A stretch of 24,127 nt of DNA, taken from Trueperaceae bacterium. GTDB lineage: Bacteria > Deinococcota > Deinococci > Deinococcales > Trueperaceae. Shown piece after piece: positions 15,049 through 21,928 of this stretch. The position numbers and the translations under genes are program-made. The notes beneath the pieces are model-generated. The model was given only the letters and a program-made list of their open reading frames with translations, was not told the origin of the DNA and ran no database searches. The stretch covers positions 1 through 24,127 of the forward strand of contig JAABSI010000009.1 in the NCBI GenBank assembly GCA_011390455.1. Reading direction: 5' to 3'. Every line of letters begins with the position of its first letter. Positions within the stretch are counted from its first letter, which is position 1.

Positions 15049-15381
15049 ATGAAGGATGCATGGGTGATCTTCGTGGTGGGGCTGGTGGCGGGGTTGTTGG
15101 ATCTCATCCCGCTGGTGATGGTCGGCGCCCCCTTGCTCAACATGGTGGCCATCGTCGTCTTCTGGCTGGTGGCGGTCCTGTTCATGGCGAAGACGACCCT
15201 GTTCGAGAACTCGTTCCTGAACGGGTTGGTGGTGGCCGTGCTGATCATGCTGCCGCTGGTCTTGACGGTCTACACGGTGAACCCGAAGGACTTCCTGCCC
15301 ATGCTGTCCATGGCGGTCATCCTCGGGCCCCTCGCGGGCGCCGCGGTACGCAGGGGGCTGCGGCCGACGCCGGCCCGGTAG
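15049..15381 (+). CDS. small multi-pass membrane protein, unknown function
   Basis: The 110-residue protein is almost wholly hydrophobic, with three or four membrane helices (about residues 5-25, 28-48, 55-78 and 85-105). The loops are short and the C-terminus is basic (RRGLRPTPAR), favouring a cytoplasmic end. I recognise no family. ATG 15049 is chosen because GGAGG lies 8 bases upstream; ATG 15034, five codons earlier, contains that GGAGG in its own codons and has no Shine-Dalgarno of its own. A TACAAC about 13 bases before 15034 could be a weak -10. It sits between the P-loop gene and dapF on the same strand, but the adjacent dapF has its own promoter. Confidence 0.7.
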   Translation: MKDAWVIFVVGLVAGLLDLIPLVMVGAPLLNMVAIVVFWLVAVLFMAKTTLFENSFLNGLVVAVLIMLPLVLTVYTVNPKDFLPMLSMAVILGPLAGAAVRRGLRPTPAR

Positions 15382-15399
15382 CGGCGCGCCACGCCCGCG

Positions 15400-15405
15400 T
15401 ACGAT
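15400..15405 (+). promoter_or_regulatory. -10 box of the dapF-like gene, leaderless type
   Basis: TACGAT ends 8 bases before ATG 15414; the 5' flank has no Shine-Dalgarno at usable distance. Confidence 0.5.
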
Positions 15406-15413
15406 CCGAGGCG

Positions 15414-16280
15414 ATGAGGTTCGCCAAGTACCAAGCCCTGGGGAACGACTACCTCGTGCTGGAGCCGGGGGAGGTCGACGTGACGGCGCCAGTCGTGCGC
15501 GCGATCTGCGACCGCCAGCGCGGCGTCGGCGCCGACGGCGTCCTGGTCGAAGACGCTACGCCGGACGGTCGCCTGGTCGTGCGCATCGTCAACCCGGACG
15601 GCTCCGAGGCGGAGAAGAGCGGCAACGGGCTGCGCATCTTCGCGCGCTGGCTGTGGGACCGCGGTCGGGTGGCCGATACGCCCTTCGAGGTGACCACCCG
15701 GGGCGGCCCGGTCCGCTGCCAGGTCCGGGAGGCCGGCCGCACCGTGTTCGTCGCCATGGGCGCGGCGAGCTTCGACAGCGAGGCGATCCCGGTCGCGGGA
15801 CCGCGCCGCGAGGTCGTGGACGAGGCGCTCGAGGTGGCGGGGGAGCGGCTGCGCGTCACCGGGGTGACGGTGGGGAACCCGCACTGCGTCGTGTTCGTCG
15901 ACGCGCCGACCGAGGCGCTGGCCCGCCGCCTGGGGCCGGCGCTCGAGGCGCACCCCTCGTTCCCGCGCCGCACGAACGTCCAGTTCGTTCGCGTGGTGGA
16001 CCGGCACCGCCTTCAGATGGAGATCTGGGAGCGCGGCGCCGGCTACACCCTGGCGTCGGGGAGCAGCGCCTGCGCCGCCGCCGCGGCGGCCGTGCGGTTG
16101 GGCCGGTGCGATCCGGACGTGGCCGTGGCGATGCCGGGGGGCGAGCTGGCGATCGGGGTCGGCGCCGGCTTCGAGATGACGATGCTCGGTCCCGTGGCGA
16201 AGGTGGCGGAGGGGATCGTGGCGGAGGAGCTGCTGCGCGCCGCGGCGCGCGCGCCCTCGGCGCCGGCCGGCGATCGTTAG
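15414..16280 (+). CDS. dapF: DapF-fold epimerase homologue lacking both catalytic cysteines
   Basis: At 288 residues it has normal DapF length and all the family landmarks: FAKYQALGNDYLVLE at the start, RQRGVGADGVLVE, IVNPDGSEAEKSGNGLRIFARWL, TVGNPHCVVFVD, RTNVQFV and EIWERGAGYTLASGSSACAAAAAA. Canonical diaminopimelate epimerase swaps LL- and meso-diaminopimelate using one Cys in CGNG and one in ACGTG. Here these positions are S69 (AGC, 15618-15620) and S215 (TCG, 16056-16058). Two serines are not expected to perform the classical two-base thiol chemistry, so the substrate or reaction may differ. A nearby C220 is not at the catalytic place. ATG 15414 follows a leaderless -10 box. Its stop overlaps the convergent TetR stop by 4 bases. 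Confidence 0.88.
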   Translation: MRFAKYQALGNDYLVLEPGEVDVTAPVVRAICDRQRGVGADGVLVEDATPDGRLVVRIVNPDGSEAEKSGNGLRIFARWLWDRGRVADTPFEVTTRGGPVRCQVREAGRTVFVAMGAASFDSEAIPVAGPRREVVDEALEVAGERLRVTGVTVGNPHCVVFVDAPTEALARRLGPALEAHPSFPRRTNVQFVRVVDRHRLQMEIWERGAGYTLASGSSACAAAAAAVRLGRCDPDVAVAMPGGELAIGVGAGFEMTMLGPVAKVAEGIVAEELLRAAARAPSAPAGDR

Positions 16281-16981
16281 GTCGGCCGCCTGGCTTCATC
16301 CCCGAGCAGCTCGGACGTATCGGCACGGAGCCCGTGCAGGAAGTGGGCCACGACGGCCATCGACGCCGCGATCGCCGCGTCGGCGTCGTCGGCGTGCGCG
16401 ATCAGGATGCACGCCTCGTGGAGTGCACCCGAGAGCAGCGTCGCGACCGTCGCGAGCGGTAGGTCACGGATCAGTCGCCGATTGAGCGCCCGACGCAAGT
16501 CGGCCCGCAGCAGGGTCACGCCGTGGTCGTTGTGGATCCGGTGCCATTCGGTCCAGGGGAGGACCGCTCGACCGTCGATCAGGACGATGCGCTGCACCTC
16601 GGGATGCGCGTGCAGCTCGAGGTAGGTGCGGCAGCCGACCAGCAGGTGGTCCCAGACCTGCTCGTTCGATTCGGCGGACAGATCGCGTACGGCGGGGCCG
16701 GGGGCGCCCGGGCCGGTCTCGGGATGCTCGTGGTCGAGGTGGACGACGAAGGCTTTCCGGCCGATCTCGCGTTGGACCTGCTCGAATACGGCGAGGAAGA
16801 GCTCCTGCTTGGTGGCGAAGTGGTGGTAGAAGGCGCCTTTGGTCACGCCCGCGGCGTCGACGATGCCTTGGAGGGACGTCGCGGCGTAGCCGCTCGTTCC
16901 GAAGAGCCGGCGGGCGACGACGAGCAGGGTGGACCGGGTCGCGTCGCCCTGCTCGACGCGTTTCGAGGTTGCCGTGGCCAT
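16277..16981 (-). CDS. TetR-family transcriptional regulator
   Basis: The 234-residue protein has the TetR/AcrR DNA-binding domain at about residues 12-60: ATRSTLLVVARRLFGTSGYAATSLQGIVDAAGVTKGAFYHHFATKQELFLAVFE, including the helix-turn-helix core and the GAFYHHF signature. The remainder is a helical ligand and dimer domain with no recognisable ligand class. ATG 16981 is chosen because GGAGGTG lies 8 bases upstream; the frame is open further upstream without domain content. It is divergent from the DUF4242 gene, and the shared 85-base region holds inverted repeats overlapping promoter elements, so it very probably represses that gene and itself. Confidence 0.92.
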   Translation of the reverse strand: MATATSKRVEQGDATRSTLLVVARRLFGTSGYAATSLQGIVDAAGVTKGAFYHHFATKQELFLAVFEQVQREIGRKAFVVHLDHEHPETGPGAPGPAVRDLSAESNEQVWDHLLVGCRTYLELHAHPEVQRIVLIDGRAVLPWTEWHRIHNDHGVTLLRADLRRALNRRLIRDLPLATVATLLSGALHEACILIAHADDADAAIAASMAVVAHFLHGLRADTSELLGDEARRPT

Positions 16982-17000
16982 CGAGATCGCACCTCCGTCC

Positions 17001-17053
17001 TTGACGTCCGTACCGTCGGTACGCATAATACATACTACCGGTACGGACCGGAG
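17001..17053. promoter_or_regulatory. divergent promoter with palindromic TetR operators
   Basis: Rightward: -35 TTGACG (17001-17006), 17-base spacer, -10 CATAAT (17024-17029). The spacer holds the perfect palindrome CGTACCG-T-CGGTACG (17009-17023). A related inverted copy, TACCGGTACGGAC, lies at about 17036-17048, so GTCCGTACC half sites face each other across the AT-rich centre. Leftward, a TATTAT-like -10 can be read in the same centre. This is the layout of a TetR-type autoregulated divergent promoter. Confidence 0.72.
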
Positions 17054-17066
17054 AAGGGAGAACGCC

Positions 17067-17339
17067 ATGAAGAAGTTCGTCATCGAGCGCGACATCCCAG
17101 GAGCCGGCGCCGCATCCCACGAGGAGCTCCAGCGGGCCGCGCGCGAATCGAACGCCGTGCTCCGCGACCTCGGACCGGACGTGCAATGGATCGAGAGCTT
17201 CGTCACCGACGACAAGATCTACTGCGTCTACGTGGCCGACGGTGCGGACGTCATCCGCGAGCATGCGCGCTGCCTCGACATCCCGGCCAACCGCATCTCG
17301 CGCGTCCGGGCGATGAACGACCCGTCCAACGGGGGTTAG
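17067..17339 (+). CDS. DUF4242 (SCO4226-like) small protein
   Basis: The 90-residue protein has the DUF4242 pattern: MKKFVIERDIPGAG at the start, SHEELQRAARESNAVLRDLGPDVQWIESFVTDDKIYCVYVADGADVIREHARCLDIPANRISRVRAM to the end. This is the compact ferredoxin-like fold of the family, of which Streptomyces SCO4226 is described as nickel-binding. The IERDIPGAG and HARCLDIPANRI stretches are the most family-like parts. GAGAAGGGAG lies 6 bases before ATG 17067. It is controlled from the palindromic divergent promoter and is likely the TetR target. A 32-bp perfect palindrome (17368-17399) follows the gene as probable terminator. Confidence 0.85.
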   Translation: MKKFVIERDIPGAGAASHEELQRAARESNAVLRDLGPDVQWIESFVTDDKIYCVYVADGADVIREHARCLDIPANRISRVRAMNDPSNGG

Positions 17340-17367
17340 GGCTTCGGGGGACTCGCCTCGAGTCGAC

Positions 17368-17399
17368 GCGGTCGGGCCGGCGCGCGCCGGCCCGACCGC
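17368..17399. terminator. 32-bp perfect GC palindrome, probable terminator after DUF4242
   Basis: The sequence from 17368 to 17399 equals its own reverse complement, 16 bases per arm (left arm GCGGTCGGGCCGGCGC). It folds into a very stable hairpin 28 bases after the DUF4242 stop. There is no T tract; the next base begins the -10 box of the following gene. Confidence 0.7.
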
Positions 17400-17405
17400 T
17401 AGGAT
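17400..17405 (+). promoter_or_regulatory. -10 box upstream of the leader ORF and serine hydrolase
   Basis: TAGGAT directly abuts the 32-bp palindrome, which occupies the space of the -35 and spacer. It ends 6 bases before ATG 17412, the leader ORF start, the same leaderless spacing seen at other genes here. Confidence 0.5.
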
Positions 17406-17411
17406 GCGGGC

Positions 17412-17444
17412 ATGGTCGCGGCTTCGAGGCGGATCGGCGCATGA
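17412..17444 (+). CDS. 10-codon leader ORF overlapping the serine hydrolase start
   Basis: ATG 17412 sits exactly where the leaderless pattern predicts a start and opens a 10-residue frame (MVAASRRIGA). Its TGA overlaps the ATG of the serine hydrolase as ATGA (17441-17444). The coupling geometry suggests that translation of the leader delivers ribosomes to the hydrolase start. It could also mark an old start displaced by a frameshift. The peptide shows no attenuation-type codon run. Confidence 0.35.
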   Translation: MVAASRRIGA

Positions 17445-18481
17445 CCCTCGACCGGCGGGCCCTCGTCGACGCGATCGAGCGCCAGCACGCGCGCGAGCCG
17501 TTCTCGGGCGTGATCTCCGTGCGGGAGCATGGCGAGGTCGTGCTCGAAAAGGCGTTCGGGCTCGCCCACCGCGCCGAGGGGATCCCGAACACCGTCGCCA
17601 CCCGCTTCGGGATCGCGTCGGGCACCAAGACCTTGACCGCGATCGCGGTCGCCCGGTTGGTGGAGCAGGGGCGGCTCGACTTCGACGCGCGCCTCGTGGA
17701 CTGCGTCGACGTGGCGCTGCCGGGCATCGACCCGGAGGTCACGCTCCACCACCTCCTGACCCACAGCGCCGGCATCCCCGACTACTTCGACGAGGCCGTC
17801 ATGGACGACTACGAGGAGCTCTGGCGCGAGCGCCCGATGTACGGCTTCCGCACCCCGAGCGACTTCGTGCCGTTGTTCGCGCACCTCCCCATGAAGGCCG
17901 CACCGGGCTCGGCGTGGACCTACAACAACGCGGGGTACGTGCTGCTGGGGTTGGCGATCGAGCAGGCCTCCGGTATGCCGTTCGCCACGTACGTCGAGCG
18001 GCACGTCCTGAAGGCCTGTGGGATGGCGTCGAGCGGCTTCTTCGCCCTCGACCGGCTGCCGGGCGGGACGGCCCGTGGGTACCTGCCGACGGCCGACGGC
18101 GGTTGGCGCACGAACGCCTACGCGATCCCGATCGTCGGCGGCGCCGACGGCGGCGCGTACACGACCGCGGGCGACCTCGCCCGGCTGTGGGACGCGCTGC
18201 TCGGGCAGCGGCTCGTGGGTGCCGCGACGCTCGAACGGATGCTCACGCCGTACTGGGGCACCGGTCCCGACGCCGCCGAGCAGCACTACGGTTACGGCCT
18301 CTGGATCGCCCGGCGCGAAGGGCGGTCCGATGCGTACACGATGGTGGGTGAGGATCCCGGCGTCTTCTTCCGATCGCGCTTCGATCCGGCGAACGGCGTG
18401 CTGTACGCGCTGTTCGGCAATACCGTGGCGGCGGCCCAAGCGATGGACGTCGCCCTTGCCCCGATCCTGAACGCCGCTTGA
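17441..18481 (+). CDS. serine hydrolase, beta-lactamase/DD-peptidase (class C-like) family
   Basis: The 346-residue protein has the class C beta-lactamase/esterase motifs: S60-x-x-K63 in IASGTKTLTAIA, Y161-N-N163 in WTYNNAGYVLLG and HHLLTHSAGIPDY (103-115), a family hallmark. A clear third KTG motif is not evident; the late region reads HYGYGLWIAR. No signal peptide is visible, so it is probably cytoplasmic, and an esterase or peptidase role is more likely than antibiotic resistance. ATG 17441 is chosen because the protein then starts just before DAIERQHAREPFSGVISV; it overlaps the leader ORF as ATGA. A strong hairpin follows at 18509-18547. Confidence 0.85.
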   Translation: MTLDRRALVDAIERQHAREPFSGVISVREHGEVVLEKAFGLAHRAEGIPNTVATRFGIASGTKTLTAIAVARLVEQGRLDFDARLVDCVDVALPGIDPEVTLHHLLTHSAGIPDYFDEAVMDDYEELWRERPMYGFRTPSDFVPLFAHLPMKAAPGSAWTYNNAGYVLLGLAIEQASGMPFATYVERHVLKACGMASSGFFALDRLPGGTARGYLPTADGGWRTNAYAIPIVGGADGGAYTTAGDLARLWDALLGQRLVGAATLERMLTPYWGTGPDAAEQHYGYGLWIARREGRSDAYTMVGEDPGVFFRSRFDPANGVLYALFGNTVAAAQAMDVALAPILNAA

Positions 18482-18508
18482 CGTCGCGACGAACGATCGC
18501 GCTTGGGC

Positions 18509-18547
18509 GCGCCGTGGGCTCGCGCCGCCAACGCGAGCCCACGGCGC
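18509..18547. terminator. bidirectional hairpin between convergent genes
   Basis: GCGCCGTGGGCTCGCG (18509-18524) pairs perfectly with 18532-18547 around a 7-base loop. It lies 27 bases after the serine hydrolase stop and 7 bases from the GYD stop, and lacks a T tract in either direction. Confidence 0.75.
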
Positions 18548-18554
18548 CGGAAGC

Positions 18555-18878
18555 TCAGGAGCCCGGCGGCTGGTAGCTCGCGCTGCGCCGTACGGCCTCG
18601 TCGGCCTCTTCCGGCGTCAGCAGCGGCACGGTCTCGAACGAACTCATGGCGCCGGACGCCCCGACCGTGGCCGCCAAAGCGATCGCAGCCGCGTTGTCGG
18701 GGAGATCGCCGATCGCGTAGAAGTCGTGGGACCCGAACGCGAAGTAGAACCCCTCGAGGCTGCCTCCGAGGCTCTCGGCGAGCGCGGCGGCCACGTCTCT
18801 TCGTCGCGAGCCCCCCTCGTTCAACACGCCCTTGATGCCTGATTGGCTGTACGAACCGCGGAACAGGAACTTCGGCAT
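18555..18878 (-). CDS. GYD-domain protein
   Basis: The 107-residue protein follows the GYD-domain family: MPKFLFRGSYSQSGIKGVLNEGGSRRRDVAAALAESLGGSLEGFYFAFGSHDFYAIGDLPDNAAAIALAATV. Length and the Y-S-x-x-G-I-K-G-x-x-x-E-G start are typical. These are small ferredoxin-like dimeric proteins without a defined enzymatic role. ATG 18878 has AAGGAG 5 bases upstream, settling the start against a longer in-frame reading. Convergent with the serine hydrolase across a strong hairpin. Confidence 0.9.
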   Translation of the reverse strand: MPKFLFRGSYSQSGIKGVLNEGGSRRRDVAAALAESLGGSLEGFYFAFGSHDFYAIGDLPDNAAAIALAATVGASGAMSSFETVPLLTPEEADEAVRRSASYQPPGS

Positions 18879-19201
18879 ACCGTCTCCTTGCGCCATGCAG
18901 CCTCGCGGTCCTGGGCTCAATGGTCGGCGCCGCGAGATGGCGCCGCCCTTCCCGCCCGCCGGCACCGGGTGCGCGTTCCGCGCGACCATGGTGCCGTCCC
19001 CACCGGGTGTGTTCGCGGCTCCCCGCCGCGAGGGCGACCACGATCGCAGGAGCGAACTGCGACGGGTGATGGGTTCGGGTGCTCCGAACTTAGGTCATGC
19101 GTCCCCTCAGGTCAAGCCTCGGGTCGTCGCCGCCCGCGTACGATGGCCGCCGGCGCGACGAGCGACCATGCGGTCGACCGCGACGGAGAGGGGTCCCGTC
19201 C
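18879..19201. other. intergenic stretch, no gene seen
   Basis: I find no convincing coding sequence in these 323 bases. A TACGAT at 19139-19144 could be the -10 box for the ABM remnant (leader about 50 bases), and the last bases carry its Shine-Dalgarno. Confidence 0.5.
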
Positions 19202-19336
19202 ATGTACGGCTTGATCGGCACCATCCATCCGGTACCCGGCGCGCGCGACGAGCTGGCCGCCATCCTGATCGACGGCTTCGGCGAGCGCATCGAGACCCGT
19301 CCGCGGGGCGGCCAGGGTCTAGGGTCCGACGCATGA
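19202..19336 (+). pseudogene. truncated ABM (antibiotic biosynthesis monooxygenase-like) remnant
   Basis: The first 25 residues, MYGLIGTIHPVPGARDELAAILIDG, match the start of small ABM-fold monooxygenases (usually about 95-105 residues). The reading then turns into unrelated sequence and stops at residue 44. A Shine-Dalgarno-like GGAGAGGGG lies 8 bases upstream, so the start region is intact. The stop overlaps the ATG of the alpha/beta hydrolase as ATGA, and that gene's -10 box (19320-19325) is inside the remnant. I read this as an internal deletion that fused the 5' end of an ABM gene to the hydrolase promoter; a surviving short peptide with a coupling role is less likely. Confidence 0.6.
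19320..19325 (+). promoter_or_regulatory. -10 box of the alpha/beta hydrolase gene, leaderless type
   Basis: TAGGGT ends 7 bases before ATG 19333. Confidence 0.5.
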
Positions 19337-20061
19337 GCCGCCGCGTGAAGACCGCGATCGTCGTGGTGGCGGCCGTCCTCGCCCTGATCGTGGGCGGCTT
19401 CTACGGCTGGACCCGGACCGCCCGGTACGCGGCCTTCCCCGAGGCGCTCGCGGTGGCCGAGCGCGCCGAGTCCGTGCGCGGCTGGATCGTGTTCGAGCCG
19501 GCCGAGGCGCCGACCGCGGGGTTCGTCTTGTACCCGGGGGGCCTGGTCGACGCCGCCGCCTACGCGCCGCTGATGCAGCGGCTCGCGGACGGCGGCGTGC
19601 TGGCGGTGATCGTCCCGATGCCGCTCGATCTCGCCGTGTTCGGCATCGGGCGGGCGGCCGCCGTGATCGAGGCCTTCCCGCAGGTGGGCACCTGGGTGAT
19701 CGGCGGGCACTCGCTGGGCGGCGCGATGGCGGCCGAGTTCGTCAAGGGCGATCCCGCCGCCGTCGACGGGATCGCCTTCCTGGCCTCGTTCCCGGCCGAG
19801 GCCACCGACTTGTCGGCGCTGCCGATCGAGGCCGTCTCGACGTACGGCACCGAGAACGGGCTGACGCAGCCCGAGGGCTTCGAGGCGTCGATGGCGCGGC
19901 TTCCGCCCGGCAGCGAGCTCGTCGTCATCGACGGCGGCAACCACGCGGGCTTCGGCCACTACGGCCCGCAGGCGGGCGACGGTACGGCGACGATCGACCG
20001 CGAGGAGCAGCAGCGGCAGACGGCCGAGACGCTGCTCGCTTTCGTGCGCTCGTTGGATTGA
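19333..20061 (+). CDS. membrane-anchored alpha/beta hydrolase
   Basis: The 242-residue protein has an N-terminal membrane helix (RRVKTAIVVVAAVLALIVGGFYGWTR) and a compact alpha/beta hydrolase domain. The nucleophile elbow is VIGGHSLGGAMAAEF and the probable catalytic histidine is in VVIDGGNHAGFGHYG. The oxyanion side is FVLYPGGLVDAAAYAPLMQRLADGG. The short lid-less layout resembles the Abhydrolase_5 group, often annotated as carboxymethylenebutenolidase-like hydrolases; the substrate is unknown. The active site should face the periplasm or outside. ATG 19333 is set by the leaderless -10 box and the clean helix start. It overlaps the ABM remnant's stop. Confidence 0.87.
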   Translation: MSRRVKTAIVVVAAVLALIVGGFYGWTRTARYAAFPEALAVAERAESVRGWIVFEPAEAPTAGFVLYPGGLVDAAAYAPLMQRLADGGVLAVIVPMPLDLAVFGIGRAAAVIEAFPQVGTWVIGGHSLGGAMAAEFVKGDPAAVDGIAFLASFPAEATDLSALPIEAVSTYGTENGLTQPEGFEASMARLPPGSELVVIDGGNHAGFGHYGPQAGDGTATIDREEQQRQTAETLLAFVRSLD

Positions 20062-20167
20062 GCTCATGGTGCGGTCGAACCCGCGCACATCCTTGGTTGA
20101 TGAACGCAATGGTACGCTGGCGGCAGCCGCGAGGATCACGTAAGCGACCACTCGAAGGGAGCAACAT

Positions 20168-20383
20168 ATGAGCGACAAGGAACTCGAGAAGCAGAAGATG
20201 CAGGCACAGCTCGACGAATGGCGCGCCGAGGTCGACAAGCTCGAAGCGCAGGCCAGGGGTGCTTCCGCGGACGCCCAGATCGAGCTGAACGAGCAGATCG
20301 AGGCGCTCCAGAGCAAGATCGACGACGGGAAATCGAAGCTGGGGGCCCTCGTGGAGAAGGCCAAGGAGAGCTTCGGACGCTGA
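20168..20383 (+). CDS. small coiled-coil protein (Sll1863-type stress protein, putative)
   Basis: The 71-residue protein is one continuous charged heptad helix (KELEKQKMQAQLDEWRAEVDKLEAQARGASADAQIELNEQIEALQSKIDDGKSKLGALVEKAKESFGR). It is rich in Glu, Lys, Gln and Ala, with no membrane segment or Cys. The layout MQAQLDEWRAEVDKLEAQA...QIELNEQIEALQSK is like small coiled-coil proteins linked to stress responses in cyanobacteria and proteobacteria. ATG 20168 has AAGGGAG 6 bases upstream; an upstream TACGCT (about 20113-20118) may be its -10 box. It stands alone between the hydrolase and a convergent antiporter. Confidence 0.78.
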   Translation: MSDKELEKQKMQAQLDEWRAEVDKLEAQARGASADAQIELNEQIEALQSKIDDGKSKLGALVEKAKESFGR

Positions 20384-20422
20384 GGAAGCGATCTCGGTTG
20401 CGCCGCACCGCGCGACCGAGCG

Positions 20423-21457
20423 TCACAGCATGACCAGCACCGCCGCCACGTACAGGACGAGGATGAACACGCTCTCGAAGCCGATCGTGGCGACCCCGGC
20501 CCGCTCGCGCCGCAAGAGGCCGAGGAGGAGGACCGCGGTCATCAAGATGGTGACGGCGACGACGAAGAGGTCCTGCTGGTTGAAGCGGTGGAAGAGCGAC
20601 CCCTCGCGGTAGGCGAGGTCGGAGGCGGCGAGGAAGAGCGTGTCGAAGGCGTTGCCGCCGATGATGCCGCCGACGGCGAGGGTGAGCGCCTTGCGCCGCA
20701 CCGCGGTGATGGTGGTGACGAGCTCGGGCAATGACGTCACGGTCGCGACCAGGAGCCCGCCGACGGCGGTGTCGTCGAGGCCGGTGCGGTCGGCCACCGC
20801 GATGCCGAACTGCGTGACGAGGTACCCCGCCGCGCCGAGCGCCGCCACGGCGAGCGCGAAGGTCCCGTAGACCCAGGCGCTGGAGCGCTCGCGACCCCCG
20901 TGGTCCCTGGACGGTACGTCGGGCACCGTCAGGTCCGTCTTCCGCGGGAACCACATCGGTTCGCTGCGCGCGTGGTCGACCATGCGCAGGCCGGTGACGT
21001 ACGCGAGCACGAGCACGATCGACGCAGGGTGCACCCCCCAGAGCGTCAGGTCCGGGCCGAACGAGGTCACCAGCAAGAACGACAGCAGGGCGACGAGGAG
21101 CGCGGAGAGGCTCAGGTTGGTCGTGGACGCTGCGGCGTGCTCGAGGTTCGCGCGCCGGTAGGTGATGTCGGCGATGGCGAGGAAGGCGGTCTGGACGGCG
21201 ATCCCCCCGATGGCGTTGGAGATCGCCAGCGACGGGTGCCCCTGCCAGGCGGCGGTCACGGAGGCGACGAGGCCGGCGAGCGAGGTGGCGCCGCCCAGGA
21301 TGAGCGCGCCGACGATGGCTTCGCCGAGGCCCGTGCGGTCGGCGATCTCGTCGGCCCGCGTGACCACCGTCACCCCGGCGATGGAGATCAGCACGGCAGC
21401 GCCCGCGAACGCGGCGACCAGGGCCGGTAGGCCCCATAGGGACAGATCGAAGGGCAT
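20423..21457 (-). CDS. Ca2+/Na+ (CaCA) family cation antiporter
   Basis: The 344-residue membrane protein has the two inverted alpha repeats of the CaCA superfamily. The first carries GEAIVGALILGGATSLAGLVASVTAAWQGHPSLAISNAIGGIAVQ, the second DDTAVGGLLVATVTSLPELVTTITAVRRKALTLAVGGIIGGNAFDT. The acidic ion-binding residue expected after the TSLPE core is present in repeat 2 (E of LPEL) but replaced by Gly in repeat 1 (SLAGL), an asymmetry that may alter ion selectivity. About 10 helices are visible with a hydrophilic loop in the middle (about residues 165-205). ATG 21457 follows a leaderless -10 box (TAACCT, 21463-21468). Convergent with the coiled-coil gene. Confidence 0.85.
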   Translation of the reverse strand: MPFDLSLWGLPALVAAFAGAAVLISIAGVTVVTRADEIADRTGLGEAIVGALILGGATSLAGLVASVTAAWQGHPSLAISNAIGGIAVQTAFLAIADITYRRANLEHAAASTTNLSLSALLVALLSFLLVTSFGPDLTLWGVHPASIVLVLAYVTGLRMVDHARSEPMWFPRKTDLTVPDVPSRDHGGRERSSAWVYGTFALAVAALGAAGYLVTQFGIAVADRTGLDDTAVGGLLVATVTSLPELVTTITAVRRKALTLAVGGIIGGNAFDTLFLAASDLAYREGSLFHRFNQQDLFVVAVTILMTAVLLLGLLRRERAGVATIGFESVFILVLYVAAVLVML

Positions 21458-21462
21458 GGGTC

Positions 21463-21468
21463 AGGTTA
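21463..21468 (-). promoter_or_regulatory. -10 box of the CaCA antiporter, leaderless type
   Basis: TAACCT on the minus strand ends 5 bases before ATG 21457. Confidence 0.5.
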
Positions 21469-21585
21469 TCGGTGTCGACGTGCGGGGTCGACGTACGTGC
21501 CGCTGCACCGAGCACGAACTCCTTGTAGCAGAGTGCGCGCACCGCGCCGTCCCGCCAGTCCGCCGCCCCCGCTGCGCGCCCGCTT

Positions 21586-21591
21586 TACGAT
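21586..21591 (+). promoter_or_regulatory. -10 box for the 49-residue membrane peptide gene
   Basis: TACGAT lies about 90 bases before ATG 21682. The leader contains a hairpin (CTCCTCG/CGAGGAG around TCG, at about 21619-21635) before the GGAGG Shine-Dalgarno, so the message is leadered, unlike most neighbours. Confidence 0.4.
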
Positions 21592-21681
21592 GGAAGGGAA
21601 CTCCGGCTCCGGCCGAAGGCTCCTCGTCGCGAGGAGGCCCGCGTGGGGTGGGTCCACGCGGCACCGTTCAGGAGGTTGGTG

Positions 21682-21831
21682 ATGCGAGCGAACACGGAGT
21701 CCACGATGGCGGTGATCGCAGCCTTCCTGGTTCTGTTCACGGCGATGCTCGATCCGCGCGTGTCGAGTGCTCTGGCGGTGGTCGCGCTTCTCGTCTTCGC
21801 CGTGATGCGCGCCCGGATCATCCGGCGCTGA
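21682..21831 (+). CDS. 49-residue membrane peptide
   Basis: MRANTESTMAVIAAFLVLFTAMLDPRVSSALAVVALLVFAVMRARIIRR has two hydrophobic helices separated by the DPRVSS turn, with basic residues at the C-terminus. I recognise no family. ATG 21682 has GGAGG 6 bases upstream. The protein is too small for a transporter and could be a small membrane regulator or holin-like peptide, but no phage or toxin context supports the latter. A VOC gene follows on the same strand after about 100 bases. Confidence 0.6.
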   Translation: MRANTESTMAVIAAFLVLFTAMLDPRVSSALAVVALLVFAVMRARIIRR

Positions 21832-21922
21832 GCCGGGGCGCACCCGAACGCCCGTCATCCTGAGCCTCGTGCTCGTCCTCGCCTTCGCCACGAGCGCGCT
21901 GGCACAGGCAGCGGTCATTGCG

Positions 21923-21928
21923 TATCGT
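21923..21928 (+). promoter_or_regulatory. -10 box of the VOC gene, leaderless type
   Basis: TATCGT ends 9 bases before ATG 21938, at the long end of the leaderless range. Confidence 0.4.
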
